From NCBI RefSeq assembly GCF_002284535.1, contig NZ_NPKH01000020.1:930001-994000 (forward strand): DNA of 64,000 bases, given 5' to 3'. The stretch's first letter is position 1, and every line of letters begins with the position of its first letter. The DNA is from Mesorhizobium wenxiniae (GTDB lineage: Bacteria > Pseudomonadota > Alphaproteobacteria > Rhizobiales > Rhizobiaceae). Position numbers and translations under genes: made by a program. Positions 43,223-51,515 of this stretch are shown here, piece by piece. Below the pieces are notes generated by a model that was given only the letters and a program-made list of their open reading frames with translations, made no database searches and was not told the DNA's origin.

Positions 43223-43467
43223 TCCGCTTCCAGCAGAACGCGCGCCCGCGCACCGACACGCCCGCTCATCTTTTCGCGATTGGCCAGACCGTTCGCATGA
43301 AGAGCCGCATCGGCCTTGTCCAGAAGACCGCAGAGCTGTTCCAAATCAAGAGCAAGCTGCCGGTCAAGGACGGCTCGCCGCAATACCGCATCCGCAGCGA
43401 CGAGGAGACCTACGAGCGGGTCACCACGGAAGACAATCTCGAAGTGGCCGACAATCCGAGCGCCTAA
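43219..43467 (+). CDS. Small hypothetical protein (operon gene 2)
   Basis: An 82-residue basic protein coupled to the previous gene by an ATGA overlap. Sequence features: HLFAIGQTVRMKSRIGLVQK, FQIKSKLPVKDGSPQYRIRS, then a Glu/Thr-rich end. The middle has the look of a small SH3-like or beta-barrel domain (GQTVRMKSR; PQYRIRSDEE), but I cannot place it. A hairpin repeat begins directly after its stop codon. Confidence 0.62.
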   Translation: MIRFQQNARPRTDTPAHLFAIGQTVRMKSRIGLVQKTAELFQIKSKLPVKDGSPQYRIRSDEETYERVTTEDNLEVADNPSA

Positions 43468-43514
43468 TGCATGTCGCCCAAAAGTGCGAAGCGGTTTTGG
43501 GACAACGACATGCA
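43468..43514. repeat. Palindromic repeat (TGCATGTCG...CGACATGCA)
   Basis: Perfect 9-bp arms TGCATGTCG (43468-43476) and CGACATGCA (43506-43514) with an inner CCAAAA / TTTTGG pair around GTGCGAAGCG. The core matches the style of the element at 2408-2486 (CCGAAAA-GTGGGATCCG-TTTTCGG). It starts at the base after the stop codon of the gene before it and could serve as a transcript end. Confidence 0.75.
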
Positions 43515-43526
43515 TAAAACAATGCT

Positions 43527-43567
43527 TAAAGCGCGTCGGCTGAATCCTTTCAACGCGACGCGCTTTA
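43527..43567. repeat. Palindromic repeat (TAAAGCGCGTCG...CGACGCGCTTTA)
   Basis: Perfect 12-bp arms at 43527-43538 and 43556-43567 with a 17-base loop. It follows the previous repeat by 12 bases, so two repeat families are stacked here. Confidence 0.75.
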
Positions 43568-43934
43568 GGCCCACATCAGATCAACAGCGCAGCAACCGCG
43601 AGACACGCAAGCCCAAGAAGGACTGCGGCAGCAAAGCCGGCATCGCCCTTCGGCTCGGCCGTCAAACAGGCGGAAGCCGGTTTGAAGCCGAAGTCCAAGG
43701 GCTAGCGGCGGACGGATGAGCAGCCCGGCATTCATCCAGCCACCGCGCGATCGGATCAAAGATCACACGACGTCGAAGCCATATGGTCAGGATTGGCTAG
43801 GGCCGAGTTCATCGCCATTGCCATAGAGCGAGGCTGCCGGCGTAGAGGCAGGAAGCGCCAGCTACCCTCACCTGCCTGTGTCCGGTTGATAGATGGCTTC
43901 CTCCCCGTCCGGAGACGAGGAGGAAACCAGCCTC
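43568..43934. other. Gap with no confident gene
   Basis: On the minus strand a short TTG-started frame (about 43595-43717) would encode a ~40-residue peptide with a hydrophobic end (FAAAVLLGLACLAVAALLI), but it has no ribosome site and is not called. Nothing else stands out. Confidence 0.35.
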
Positions 43935-44336
43935 TCAGCAGGGACCGTCGTCGACGATGCGATAGTCGGCGGCGCGAGCCTCGCAGGCGTTGGGGAAGGT
44001 GCGCAATTCGCCACGGCGGCGTGCGCAGACGGGGGCATATTCGCGCGTGCAGAATGTCTGCTCTTCGCCACCGCCGCCGCCGTCGCGGCACTGGCCGTCG
44101 CGGATGATGCGATACCCGGCCCGCTCGGCAAGGCAGGCATTGGCGAAGGTCTGGCGGTCGCCACCGCGCCGGGCGCAGACCGGATCATACTGCTTGGTGC
44201 AGAATTGCGGCCCCGGCCTTGGCGGGCGGTACCCCGGTCCTTCCTCCACCACCACCGCTGTGCAGGCTGCAAGAACTGCCGACAGCAACACGATGGCAAA
44301 ACCCTGCCGCGAGAAGATTGCCGCAAGAAATTTCAT
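43935..44336 (-). CDS. Double Kazal-domain lipoprotein
   Basis: A 133-residue lipoprotein: signal peptide with lipobox (IVLLSAVLAAC). Two Kazal-type protease-inhibitor repeats follow: FCTKQYDPVCARRGGDRQTF ... NACLAERAGYRIIRDGQC, and FCTREYAPVCARRRGELRTF ... NACEARAADYRIVDDGPC, separated by a Gly-rich linker. Each has the C-x-x-x-Y-x-P-V-C and Y-x-N-x-C-like spacing with the expected Cys. The P1 region (CARR) suggests trypsin-like targets. Bacterial Kazal lipoproteins are little studied. GGAGAT precedes the ATG. Confidence 0.85.
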   Translation of the reverse strand: MKFLAAIFSRQGFAIVLLSAVLAACTAVVVEEGPGYRPPRPGPQFCTKQYDPVCARRGGDRQTFANACLAERAGYRIIRDGQCRDGGGGGEEQTFCTREYAPVCARRRGELRTFPNACEARAADYRIVDDGPC

Positions 44337-44788
44337 AACTATATCTCCCTCGAGCCCCCGCTCCGGTGCAAACGCGCGCGCTCCACTCCAAGCCGATCCT
44401 CGCCATTCCACCGCCAAATGCAACCCCTGTTTGCAAGCTCCCAGCCCGCTGGACCATGCATGGCCAGGCGCTTGGGCGATGACCGGGCGAGCACCCCCTT
44501 CTATCGATGCCATGCGTCGGAATGCGCCCATTGGGCGGCCCGCGGACGCTACCTTGCAACGATCACCTTTCCGTGCGATAAATTTCGTGTTCGGGCATTT
44601 GCGACCCGGAGAGCGGAACGTTTTGGACGACCTTTCCCCGATACTGTGAATCTCTGACGGCCCCGTTTTTCGGCGGGGGGTTTTGACCATGCGCCAATGC
44701 ATGACTGCCGAAGCAACCACCGGACTTGCCCACGGCGTCAGGCGGCGGGCAAACCACAAAGACTGACACGGGTGAAGGAGTTTCCCCA
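44337..44788. other. Divergent intergenic region before the first cold-shock gene
   Basis: 452 bases between the divergent Kazal and cold-shock genes. I see no gene. The part near 44650-44780 is presumably the long 5' leader usual for cspA-type mRNAs; no clear cold-box motif could be identified by eye. Confidence 0.4.
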
Positions 44789-45001
44789 ATGGCCCAGACC
44801 GGCACCGTTAAATTCTTCAACGCTACCAAAGGCTTCGGCTTCATCACGCCAGATGACGGCGCCAAGGACGTGTTCGTCCATATCTCCGCGATCGAGGCCT
44901 CGGGCCTGCGCACGCTCGTCGATGGCCAGAAGGTCACGTTCGACGTCGAGCCCGACCGCATGGGCAAGGGACCGAAGGCGGTCAATCTCCGCGCGGACTG
45001 A
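44789..45001 (+). CDS. Cold-shock protein (copy 1)
   Basis: A 70-residue single-stranded nucleic acid-binding OB-fold protein. RNP1 KGFGFITP and RNP2 DVFVHIS are intact; the start is [19 protein letters not shown]. CspA proteins melt RNA structure and act as chaperones in cold or stationary phase. GAAGGAG precedes the ATG. A terminator at 45101 and a second copy at 45257 follow. Confidence 0.93.
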   Translation: MAQTGTVKFFNATKGFGFITPDDGAKDVFVHISAIEASGLRTLVDGQKVTFDVEPDRMGKGPKAVNLRAD

Positions 45002-45100
45002 ACCGTCGGCGCGCGCACGTCCGCTCGGACGTGCCAGGAATGTGCCCCGAGGCCCTCCAAAGGCCTTGAACCGGCTTTCAGAGCCGAACCCGAGTTTCGA

Positions 45101-45129
45101 AGGCGCGGCGGTTTTCGTCGCGCCTTTTT
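45101..45129 (+). terminator. Intrinsic terminator between the two cold-shock genes
   Basis: AGGCGCG (45101-45107) and CGCGCCT (45119-45125) form a 7-bp GC-rich stem followed by TTTTT (45125-45129). It separates the two csp genes into independent transcripts. Confidence 0.8.
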
Positions 45130-45256
45130 CGTGGCAGGGCGGCATGCCAATGCTCGCAAAACTTTCTCTTGCCGATAGCGCTAAAATAAAGGACAAATTT
45201 CCACTCGGGCATTTGCCGGCCCGAGACTGGACTTTATGGGATCAAAGGAGCTTCCC

Positions 45257-45469
45257 ATGCCGCAGACCGGCACCGTCAAATTCTTCAATCATGCCAAAGG
45301 CTTCGGCTTCATCACGCCGGATGATGGCGCGAAGGATGTCTTCGTCCACATTTCGGCCGTGCAGGCGTCGGGTCTTCCCGGTCTTGAGGATGGGCAGAAG
45401 GTAACATTCGACACCGAGCCGGACAAGCGCGGCAAGGGTCCGAAAGCCGTCAACCTGTCGATCGGCTGA
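45257..45469 (+). CDS. Cold-shock protein (copy 2)
   Basis: A 70-residue CspA paralogue of the gene 255 bases upstream: [43 protein letters not shown] motifs are intact. AAAGGAG lies 8 bases before the ATG. The two proteins differ mainly in the middle and at the C-terminus, so a tandem duplication with some divergence is likely. Each has its own leader. Confidence 0.93.
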   Translation: MPQTGTVKFFNHAKGFGFITPDDGAKDVFVHISAVQASGLPGLEDGQKVTFDTEPDKRGKGPKAVNLSIG

Positions 45470-45682
45470 GCCGAGTTCGAGACAGCGTCGGACGGTCCCG
45501 TCGTGCAGGTCCGCTCCTTGTTGAGCGTACGATATTTGTGCCTTGCGCCATGCTTGATCGAATATCGACTGGTCCCATCCCGTCAATTTCGTTCAGCCCC
45601 CGTTCAGCCACGGTCGCCTATTAGCTTCGGTAAAGCCGGACCGCATCCCCCAAATTACCGGGCCGGCACGAAGGAGACCGAC

Positions 45683-46099
45683 ATGAACCGAATTTTCAAG
45701 ACCACCATCCTGTCCGCCGCGATTGTTGCGACCACGCTCGCGACCTTGCCAGCGGCCAGCGCTGGTGACTGGCGTCACCGGCACCACCATCGTGGCAATG
45801 GCGATGCGATCGCGGCAGGCGTCCTTGGCCTCGCGGCCGGCGCCCTGATCGTTGGTGCGCTCAACAACCCGCAGCCCAGCTATTACGACCCCGGCTATGA
45901 CGATTATGGTCGTTATCCACGGCCCGCCCCGGTGCGCCGCTACTACGCGGAACCGCGAGTCGTCTACAATGACGGCTATGCCGAGCCATGGACCCGTGGC
46001 TGGTATGAATATTGTTCAGATCGCTATCGGTCTTTCAACGCCCGCACCGGCACGTTCACCGGCTATGACGGCGAACAGCATTTTTGCACCGCGAACTGA
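45683..46099 (+). CDS. BA14K-family exported protein
   Basis: A 138-residue exported protein with a signal peptide (TILSAAIVATTLATLPAASA), a His-rich start (WRHRHHHRGNGD), a hydrophobic Gly/Ala segment (AAGVLGLAAGALIVGALNN), a Tyr/Pro-rich linker and the C-terminal BA14K motif WYEYCSDRYRSFNARTGTFT ... GEQHFC. Named after a Brucella immunoreactive protein with lectin-like properties. Widespread and multicopy in Rhizobiales; role unclear. AAGGAGA ribosome site. Confidence 0.87.
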   Translation: MNRIFKTTILSAAIVATTLATLPAASAGDWRHRHHHRGNGDAIAAGVLGLAAGALIVGALNNPQPSYYDPGYDDYGRYPRPAPVRRYYAEPRVVYNDGYAEPWTRGWYEYCSDRYRSFNARTGTFTGYDGEQHFCTAN

Positions 46100-46215
46100 G
46101 GCTTCCCTGCCCCCAAACAAACGCGCTGTCGCCAGGCCAGCGCTTTTTGGTCGTAGGCATGCATAAAGGCAGGAGACCGATGCGCGTCGCGTGAGGCTCC
46201 TCAGCCGCAATGCGT

Positions 46216-46857
46216 TTAAATCAGGAATGGATTGCTCCGGCGCTCCTCGCCGAAGCGGCCGCCGGGACCGTGGCCGCAGATGAAGCCGATGTCGTCGCCG
46301 AGCGGCAAAAGCTTGTCCTTGATCGAGGCGATCAGCGCGGCGTGGTCGCCGCCCGGCAGGTCGGTGCGCCCGACCGAGCCGCGAAACAACACGTCGCCGA
46401 CATGGGCGAACTTAGCAGCACGATTGTAGTAGACGACATGGCCGGGCGCGTGGCCGGGGCAATGAAGGACTTCGAACGCGTGCTGGCCGAACGAGACGGT
46501 ATCGCCTTCGCTGAGAAAGCGGTCGGGCACGCAATTGCGCACCGGATCGGTGATGCCGTAGTGTTTCGCCTGTTTCTCGAGATTGGCAAGCAACGGACGG
46601 TCGGCCTCATGCGGGCCGATGATCTCGACGCCGAGCGCCTCCTTCAGCTCCATGGCGCCGCCGGCATGGTCGATATGACCATGCGTGATCCAGATCGCGC
46701 CGGCGTTGATCGCATTGTCCTTGAGCACCGCCAGCACCTTCTCGATGTCGCCGCCCGGATCGACGACGACGCCTTGTCTGTCGTCCATGTCGAAGAGAAT
46801 GGTGCAGTTTTGCTGGAAGGCCGTGACCGGCACGACGCCGGCGTTGAGCTGACCCAT
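46216..46857 (-). CDS. MBL-fold metallo-hydrolase (glyoxalase II-like)
   Basis: A 213-residue metallo-beta-lactamase-fold hydrolase. Metal motif WITHGHIDHAGGA (T-H-x-H-x-D-H) with later ligands in LHCPGHAPGHVV, HVGDVLFRGSVGRTDLPGGD and FICGHGPGGRFGEER. It resembles YcbL/GloB-type thioester hydrolases. The start was set at the ATG after AAAGGAC. Two genes share this strand with terminators between them. Confidence 0.87.
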   Translation of the reverse strand: MGQLNAGVVPVTAFQQNCTILFDMDDRQGVVVDPGGDIEKVLAVLKDNAINAGAIWITHGHIDHAGGAMELKEALGVEIIGPHEADRPLLANLEKQAKHYGITDPVRNCVPDRFLSEGDTVSFGQHAFEVLHCPGHAPGHVVYYNRAAKFAHVGDVLFRGSVGRTDLPGGDHAALIASIKDKLLPLGDDIGFICGHGPGGRFGEERRSNPFLI

Positions 46858-46936
46858 GATCGTCCTTTCGCTGTGTCGCCCCTGATGTAGATCCACACGC
46901 GAACGTCGTCCACCGCATCCGGCTGTCGCCACAACG

Positions 46937-46968
46937 CAAAAACGAAATGGGCGGCCGAAGCCGCCCAT
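46937..46968 (-). terminator. Intrinsic terminator of the Gly/Ala-rich gene
   Basis: Perfect 9-bp stem ATGGGCGGC (46947-46955) / GCCGCCCAT (46960-46968) with a CGAA loop; on the minus strand it is followed by TTCGTTTTTG. It lies 18 bases after the stop of the minus-strand gene at 46986-47309. Confidence 0.8.
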
Positions 46969-46985
46969 GCAAAAGCCCGAAACCG

Positions 46986-47309
46986 CTAGGCTGACTTCTT
47001 CGTCGCATTCATGACCGCGCCGATGATGGCCGTCAGAATGGCGCCACCACCTGCACCGCCGAGGATGTTCTGCACATTCAGCGCGCTGCCCAATCCGCTC
47101 GTTGCCGCTGCGGCTGCAGCCGGATCGATCGTGCCACCGCCGAGCAGGCTGCCGAGGATGGCCGCACCGCCGACGCCGCCAAGGGCGCCGCCCAGGATTT
47201 TGGTAAGCTGCCCCACTGCCGCTGTCTTGAGAGCCGCGCCCACCGCCTGGCCACCGATGATACCCATAATCACCTGAACAATGATCGGAAGAAGCGTGTT
47301 CATGTCCAT
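46986..47309 (-). CDS. Small Gly/Ala-rich hydrophobic protein, unknown
   Basis: A 107-residue hydrophobic protein: LLPIIVQVIMGIIGGQAVGA, GGALGGVGGAAILGSLLGGG, GGAGGGAILTAIIGAVMNAT. Repeated glycine-zipper-like stretches suggest membrane association or oligomerisation. Family without function that I recall from other Rhizobiales. GGAGGG lies 9 bases before the chosen ATG; a second ATG is two codons on. Followed by a terminator. Confidence 0.65.
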   Translation of the reverse strand: MDMNTLLPIIVQVIMGIIGGQAVGAALKTAAVGQLTKILGGALGGVGGAAILGSLLGGGTIDPAAAAAATSGLGSALNVQNILGGAGGGAILTAIIGAVMNATKKSA

Positions 47310-47396
47310 ATTACCAGTCCCTCCATAGCTGCCAGCCTCCCGGGCCGACAGCATCATGAGACGCCGAATTGGACGAAAGTCAAATGCAGAGGTGCT

Positions 47397-47428
47397 TAAA
47401 TAAAAGGGGCGGCCCGAAAACCGCCCCT
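47397..47428 (-). terminator. Intrinsic terminator of the branched-chain aminotransferase gene
   Basis: Stem GGGGCGG (47406-47412) / CCGCCCC (47421-47427); on the minus strand it is followed by TTTTATTT. Located 27 bases past the aminotransferase stop codon. Confidence 0.8.
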
Positions 47429-47454
47429 ACTTATAAAAAAAGCTGTGACTTTCG

Positions 47455-48348
47455 TTATTCTGCTGCGATTGCGTGCTTGGGTTGAACGGCTGCAGAATAG
47501 TCGTTCATCAGAGTCTTGGCAATTTCACCCACCTCGAATCGGTATGGACCGATCTCTGAAACGGGCGTCACCTCGGCCGCTGTTCCGCTAAGGAAGCACT
47601 GCTGGAAGCCTTCGAGCTCTTCCGGCATAATGGTGCGCTCGATCACCTCGAAGCCGCGATCCTTGGCAAGGCCAATCACCGTACGGCGGGTGATGCCGTC
47701 GAGGAAGCAATCGGGGGTGGGCGTGTGGATCTTGCCGTCCTTGACGAAGAAGATATTGGCGCCGGTCGCTTCCGCAACCTGACCGCGCCAGTCGAGCATC
47801 ATGGCGTCGGCATAGCCCTTGGCTTCGGCGGCATGCTTGGACATGGTGCAGATCATGTAGAGGCCGGCAGCCTTCGATTTCGACGGCGCGGTGCGCGGAT
47901 CGGGGCGGCGCCATTCGGCCAGATCGAGACGGATGCCCTTCAGCTTCTGTGCCGGATCGAAATAGCTCGGCCACTGCCAGATGGCGATGGCGCAGTTGAT
48001 CCGGCTGTTTTGCGCCGAAACGCCCATTTGTTCGCTGCCGCGCCAGGCGATCGGCCGGACATAGGCATCCTGGAAACCCTGCTTCTTCAACAGCGTGCGG
48101 CAGGCGTCGTCGATCTCGGCAACCGAATAGGGAATCTTGAAGCCGAGCAGGCGTGCCGATTCGTGCAGGCGCTCGCTGTGGTCGGTCAGCTTGAAAATCT
48201 CGCCGCCATAGGCGCGCTCGCCCTCGAACACCGCGCTGGCGTAGTGCAGGCCATGGGTCAGCACGTGGATCTTGGCGTCGGCCCATTTGACGAACTCGCC
48301 GTTCATCCAGATGAAGCCGTCCATTTGGTCAAAGGGAACGGATGCCAT
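47455..48348 (-). CDS. ilvE: Branched-chain amino acid aminotransferase
   Basis: A fold-IV PLP enzyme of 297 residues that interconverts Leu, Ile and Val with their 2-oxo acids. Family marks: WADAKIHVLTHGLHYASAVF and EGERAY; the PLP Lys in SKAAGLYMICTMSKHAAE; the cofactor-binding EATGANIFFVKDGKIHTP and DGITRRTVIGLA; GTAAEVTPVSEIG near the end. The single-domain length is typical. The ATG is preceded by a GGAGG-type site. A MarR-led regulatory operon begins divergently 242 bases away. Confidence 0.92.
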   Translation of the reverse strand: MASVPFDQMDGFIWMNGEFVKWADAKIHVLTHGLHYASAVFEGERAYGGEIFKLTDHSERLHESARLLGFKIPYSVAEIDDACRTLLKKQGFQDAYVRPIAWRGSEQMGVSAQNSRINCAIAIWQWPSYFDPAQKLKGIRLDLAEWRRPDPRTAPSKSKAAGLYMICTMSKHAAEAKGYADAMMLDWRGQVAEATGANIFFVKDGKIHTPTPDCFLDGITRRTVIGLAKDRGFEVIERTIMPEELEGFQQCFLSGTAAEVTPVSEIGPYRFEVGEIAKTLMNDYSAAVQPKHAIAAE

Positions 48349-48590
48349 GGTAACCTCCCGCGGGCGGCCGCCCGCACATCATCGTTGCGCGTTTCTTGTC
48401 AGCCGCACGGGCGGCCGGTATCTCGAAGCGTAGGCGGATATATAAGCTCTGGCAAACACAGGAAGTTCCGGAAAAACGGCCTTCCCTTGCCTTTTCGTTC
48501 GCAATCCGCCGAAAAGCTTGTCAAAAATTAGCATTGCCGGGAAATTACGTCAACAGTACTGACATAATTTCCCTTTCGCACGGAGAAAAG

Positions 48591-49124
48591 ATGACAGATC
48601 GCAGCCACCCAGCCGGAAAACCGATCAGGACGGCGATCACCGACGAGGACGGCATCGACTTTGCCATCATCGAACTGTTCTTCTTCGCCTATCGCGATTT
48701 TACCTCCGATCCGGACCAGATCCTGTCCGACTATGGCTTCGGCCGGGCCCATCACCGGGTCCTGCATTTCGTCAATCGCAGGCCTGGACTGACGGTCGCC
48801 GAACTCCTCGACGTGCTGAAGATCACCAAGCAGAGCCTGGCGCGCGTGCTCAAGCAGCTGATCGACACCGACCACATCGTCCAGCTGCAGGGCCCGCGCG
48901 ACCGCCGCCAGCGCGAGCTCTATCCGACAGCCAAGGGCCGCGCTCTGGCACTGGCGCTGGCACGGCCACAGTCACGCCGCATCCATGCTGCATTGGAAGA
49001 TGCCGGAGCCACCGAACGCACCTTGATCGAGCGCTTCCTGGAAGCAATGGTCAATCCGGAACTAAGAGCGCAGATCGACATTGTGCCCGCAAAAACGTCA
49101 GGGAAAAGCCATGGAGACCATTGA
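48591..49124 (+). CDS. MarR-family regulator
   Basis: A 177-residue winged-helix regulator: YGFGRAHHRVLHFVNRRPGL, LDVLKITKQSLARVLKQLID, wing LQGPRDRRQRELYPTAKGRA. Ribosome site CGGAGAAAAG. Its last 14 bases overlap the response-regulator gene, so MarR, response regulator and histidine kinase are expected on one mRNA. It is divergent from ilvE and may control either side. Confidence 0.87.
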   Translation: MTDRSHPAGKPIRTAITDEDGIDFAIIELFFFAYRDFTSDPDQILSDYGFGRAHHRVLHFVNRRPGLTVAELLDVLKITKQSLARVLKQLIDTDHIVQLQGPRDRRQRELYPTAKGRALALALARPQSRRIHAALEDAGATERTLIERFLEAMVNPELRAQIDIVPAKTSGKSHGDH

Positions 49125-49830
49125 AAGGGTTGATCAACCGGCAGCACCGGACGACGACGCGCCGCATCTGCTGGTGATTGATGACGATACCCGTATCCGC
49201 AATCTTCTCAAACAATATCTGACCGAAAACGGCTTTCGCGTCACCGTTGCCGGAAATTCCGGCGAAGCGCGGCGCAAGCTCGCCGGCCTCGATTTCGATC
49301 TGCTCGTGCTCGATATCATGATGCCGGGCGAAACCGGTGTCGATCTGGCCAAGGCGCTGCGGGCAAGCAAGAACGTGCCGATCCTGATGCTTACCGCGCT
49401 CTCCGAGACCGACAGCCGGATTACCGGGCTCGAGGCCGGAGCCGACGACTATCTGCCGAAGCCTTTCGATCCCCGCGAATTGATCCTGCGCATCAACAAC
49501 ATCCTGCGCCGCGGCGGTCCGGCAACGACGCCCAAAGTCGAGCAACTGGTCTTCGGCCCTTACACGTTCCAGATCGCCAGGCGGGAGCTCAAGCGCGGCG
49601 GCGAGGCTCTGAAGCTGACCGACCGCGAGCAGGAGATCCTGGCGATCTTCGCGGCGCGGGCCGGCGAAACGATACCGCGTCATGAGCTTGTCGGCGACGA
49701 GTCCGAAGTCGGCGAACGCACCATCGACGTCCAGATCAACAGGCTGCGCCGCAAGATCGAACGCGATCCGTCCAATCCGGTCTGGCTGCAGACCGTGCGC
49801 GGTATTGGGTATCGGCTCAGCGTGGAATAG
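49111..49830 (+). CDS. OmpR-family response regulator
   Basis: A 239-residue two-component output protein. Receiver: acidic pocket LLVIDDDTR, phospho-Asp in LLVLDIMMPG, Thr in LMLTALSE and Lys in LPKPFDPREL. The C-terminal winged helix begins about residue 140 (YTFQIARRELKRGGEALKLT; RTIDVQINRLRRKIERDPSN; TVRGIGYRL). The start ATG, with AGGGAAAA before it, lies inside the end of the MarR gene. The cognate kinase follows. Confidence 0.92.
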   Translation: METIERVDQPAAPDDDAPHLLVIDDDTRIRNLLKQYLTENGFRVTVAGNSGEARRKLAGLDFDLLVLDIMMPGETGVDLAKALRASKNVPILMLTALSETDSRITGLEAGADDYLPKPFDPRELILRINNILRRGGPATTPKVEQLVFGPYTFQIARRELKRGGEALKLTDREQEILAIFAARAGETIPRHELVGDESEVGERTIDVQINRLRRKIERDPSNPVWLQTVRGIGYRLSVE

Positions 49831-49882
49831 ACTGACGCCCACAGCCCCTTGTTGAGTGGCTGAAGATGAGCAAAAAGGGCGA

Positions 49883-51295
49883 ATGGCGACCACGCAACTG
49901 GAACGGCCGGGAGATCGCGGCTTGAGCGCTCGCGCCACGCGGGCACTGAAGGCGGTGCCGCTCGCCTGGAAACGGTTCTGGCGCCTCGTTTCGCTTTACA
50001 TGCCGAAGCGGCTCTATGCCCGCTCGCTGATCATCGTCATCGCACCGATGATCCTGCTGCAATCGGTCCTCGCCTTTGTCTTCATGGAACGCCACTGGCA
50101 GACCGTGACACAGCGCCTGTCGCAGGCCACGGTCCGCGACATTGCCGCAATCGTCGACCTGGTGGAAACCTATCCGAACGACGCCGACTACGCCAACATC
50201 ATCCGCATCGCGCAGGATCGCATGCAGCTGAAGATCGACTTGCTTCCGCCCGATCCGCTGCCGGCGCCCGGTCCAAAGCCGTTCTTCTCGATCCTCGACG
50301 AAATTCTCTCGTCCGAGATCACCCATCAGATCAACCGTCCGTTCTGGATCGATACGGTCGGCAATTCCAATATCATCGAGGTCCGTGTCCAGCTCGAGGG
50401 CAAGGTGCTGCGCGCCTTCGTGCGCCGCAGCCAGGCCTATGCCTCGAACACGCACATTTTCCTGATCTGGATGGTCGGCACCTCGCTGGTGCTGCTGATG
50501 ATCGCCATCCCTTTCCTGCGCAATCAGATCCGGCCGATCCTGACGCTGGCCGAGGCCGCCGAAAGTTTCGGCAAGGGCCGGCCGATGCCGCTCGATTTCC
50601 GTCCGCGCGGCGCCGAGGAGGTTCGCCGCGCCGGCTTTGCCTTCATCCAGATGCGCGAGCGGATCGAACGCCAGCTCGAACAGCGCACCGCCATGCTGAC
50701 CGGCGTCAGTCATGATTTGAGAACCATCCTCACCCGCTTCAAGCTGCAGCTTGCGCTGACCGGGACCAAGGCCGACACCGAGGCGCTCGGCCAGGATATC
50801 GATGACATGCAGTCGATGCTGGAAGGCTATCTCGCCTTTGCCCGCGGCGAGGCGACGGAAGACGCCGGCCGTTTCAATCTTGAAGCCTATTTCGACAAGC
50901 TCGGCGAGGAGGCCACGCTGCGCAAACGCAAACTGTCGACCACGCTCGCCGGCGACCCAAATTTGCATGTGCGGCCCCACGCCTTTGCCCGGCTGTTGTC
51001 CAATGTCGTCGGCAACGCCTTCCGTTACGCCAAGACGGTGGAGATCAACGCCAACCACGGCCGCGGCTCGCTGCTCGTCACCATCGACGACGACGGTCCG
51101 GGCATTCCACCCGAAAAGCGCGAGGACGTGTTCAAGCCTTTCGTGCGGCTTGACGAGGCCCGCAATCTCGATGCCAGCGGTACCGGCCTTGGCCTTGCCA
51201 TCGCACGCGATATTGCCCGTAGCCATGGCGGCGACATCATGCTGGACAAGAGCCCGCTCGGCGGCTTGCGCGCCGTCATCAAGGTTCCGGCCTGA
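49883..51295 (+). CDS. Sensor histidine kinase (EnvZ-like)
   Basis: A 470-residue membrane kinase. Two transmembrane helices (about 50-70 and 200-220) enclose a ~130-residue periplasmic sensor. Then a HAMP, the HisKA box MLTGVSHDLRTILTRFKLQL with the phospho-His, N box LSNVVGNAFRYAKTVEINAN, G1 DDDGPGIPPE and G2 GTGLGLAIARDIARSHGGDI. The architecture is EnvZ-like. It phosphorylates the preceding OmpR-type regulator. The signal is unknown. The start was set at the ATG; an upstream GTG adds nine residues. A palindromic repeat begins at its stop codon. Confidence 0.9.
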   Translation: MATTQLERPGDRGLSARATRALKAVPLAWKRFWRLVSLYMPKRLYARSLIIVIAPMILLQSVLAFVFMERHWQTVTQRLSQATVRDIAAIVDLVETYPNDADYANIIRIAQDRMQLKIDLLPPDPLPAPGPKPFFSILDEILSSEITHQINRPFWIDTVGNSNIIEVRVQLEGKVLRAFVRRSQAYASNTHIFLIWMVGTSLVLLMIAIPFLRNQIRPILTLAEAAESFGKGRPMPLDFRPRGAEEVRRAGFAFIQMRERIERQLEQRTAMLTGVSHDLRTILTRFKLQLALTGTKADTEALGQDIDDMQSMLEGYLAFARGEATEDAGRFNLEAYFDKLGEEATLRKRKLSTTLAGDPNLHVRPHAFARLLSNVVGNAFRYAKTVEINANHGRGSLLVTIDDDGPGIPPEKREDVFKPFVRLDEARNLDASGTGLGLAIARDIARSHGGDIMLDKSPLGGLRAVIKVPA

Positions 51296-51297
51296 CT

Positions 51298-51337
51298 AGA
51301 GCGACGTGCGTCCGATTGGACGCACAAAGTACGCTCT
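51298..51337. repeat. Palindromic repeat (AGAGCG...CGCTCT), forward copy
   Basis: Outer arms AGAGCG (51298-51303) / CGCTCT (51332-51337), inner arms TGCGTCC (51307-51313) / GGACGCA (51318-51324). The same unit occurs inverted at 53504-53547. It touches the end of the kinase gene and could act as its terminator hairpin, though no T run follows. Confidence 0.75.
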
Positions 51338-51515
51338 GACGCTTTTGAGCCTACGCATCGTGCTTTCCTGTGGTTGCAGACGGCCATCGGCTATGCCTTC
51401 ATCGGGGCGTCATGAAACCATGCTGAAGAGCGCGCATGAAGCGCGTGATCCTGATTGATTCGGCCTTGCGGCCTCGCATCAAGGAAACCGACGACCTTTC
51501 AAGCAAAGGGCTGCT

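Noticed and set aside
43595..43717. Forty-residue membrane peptide on the minus strand
   Set aside because: Hydrophobic end is suggestive, but the TTG start has no ribosome site.
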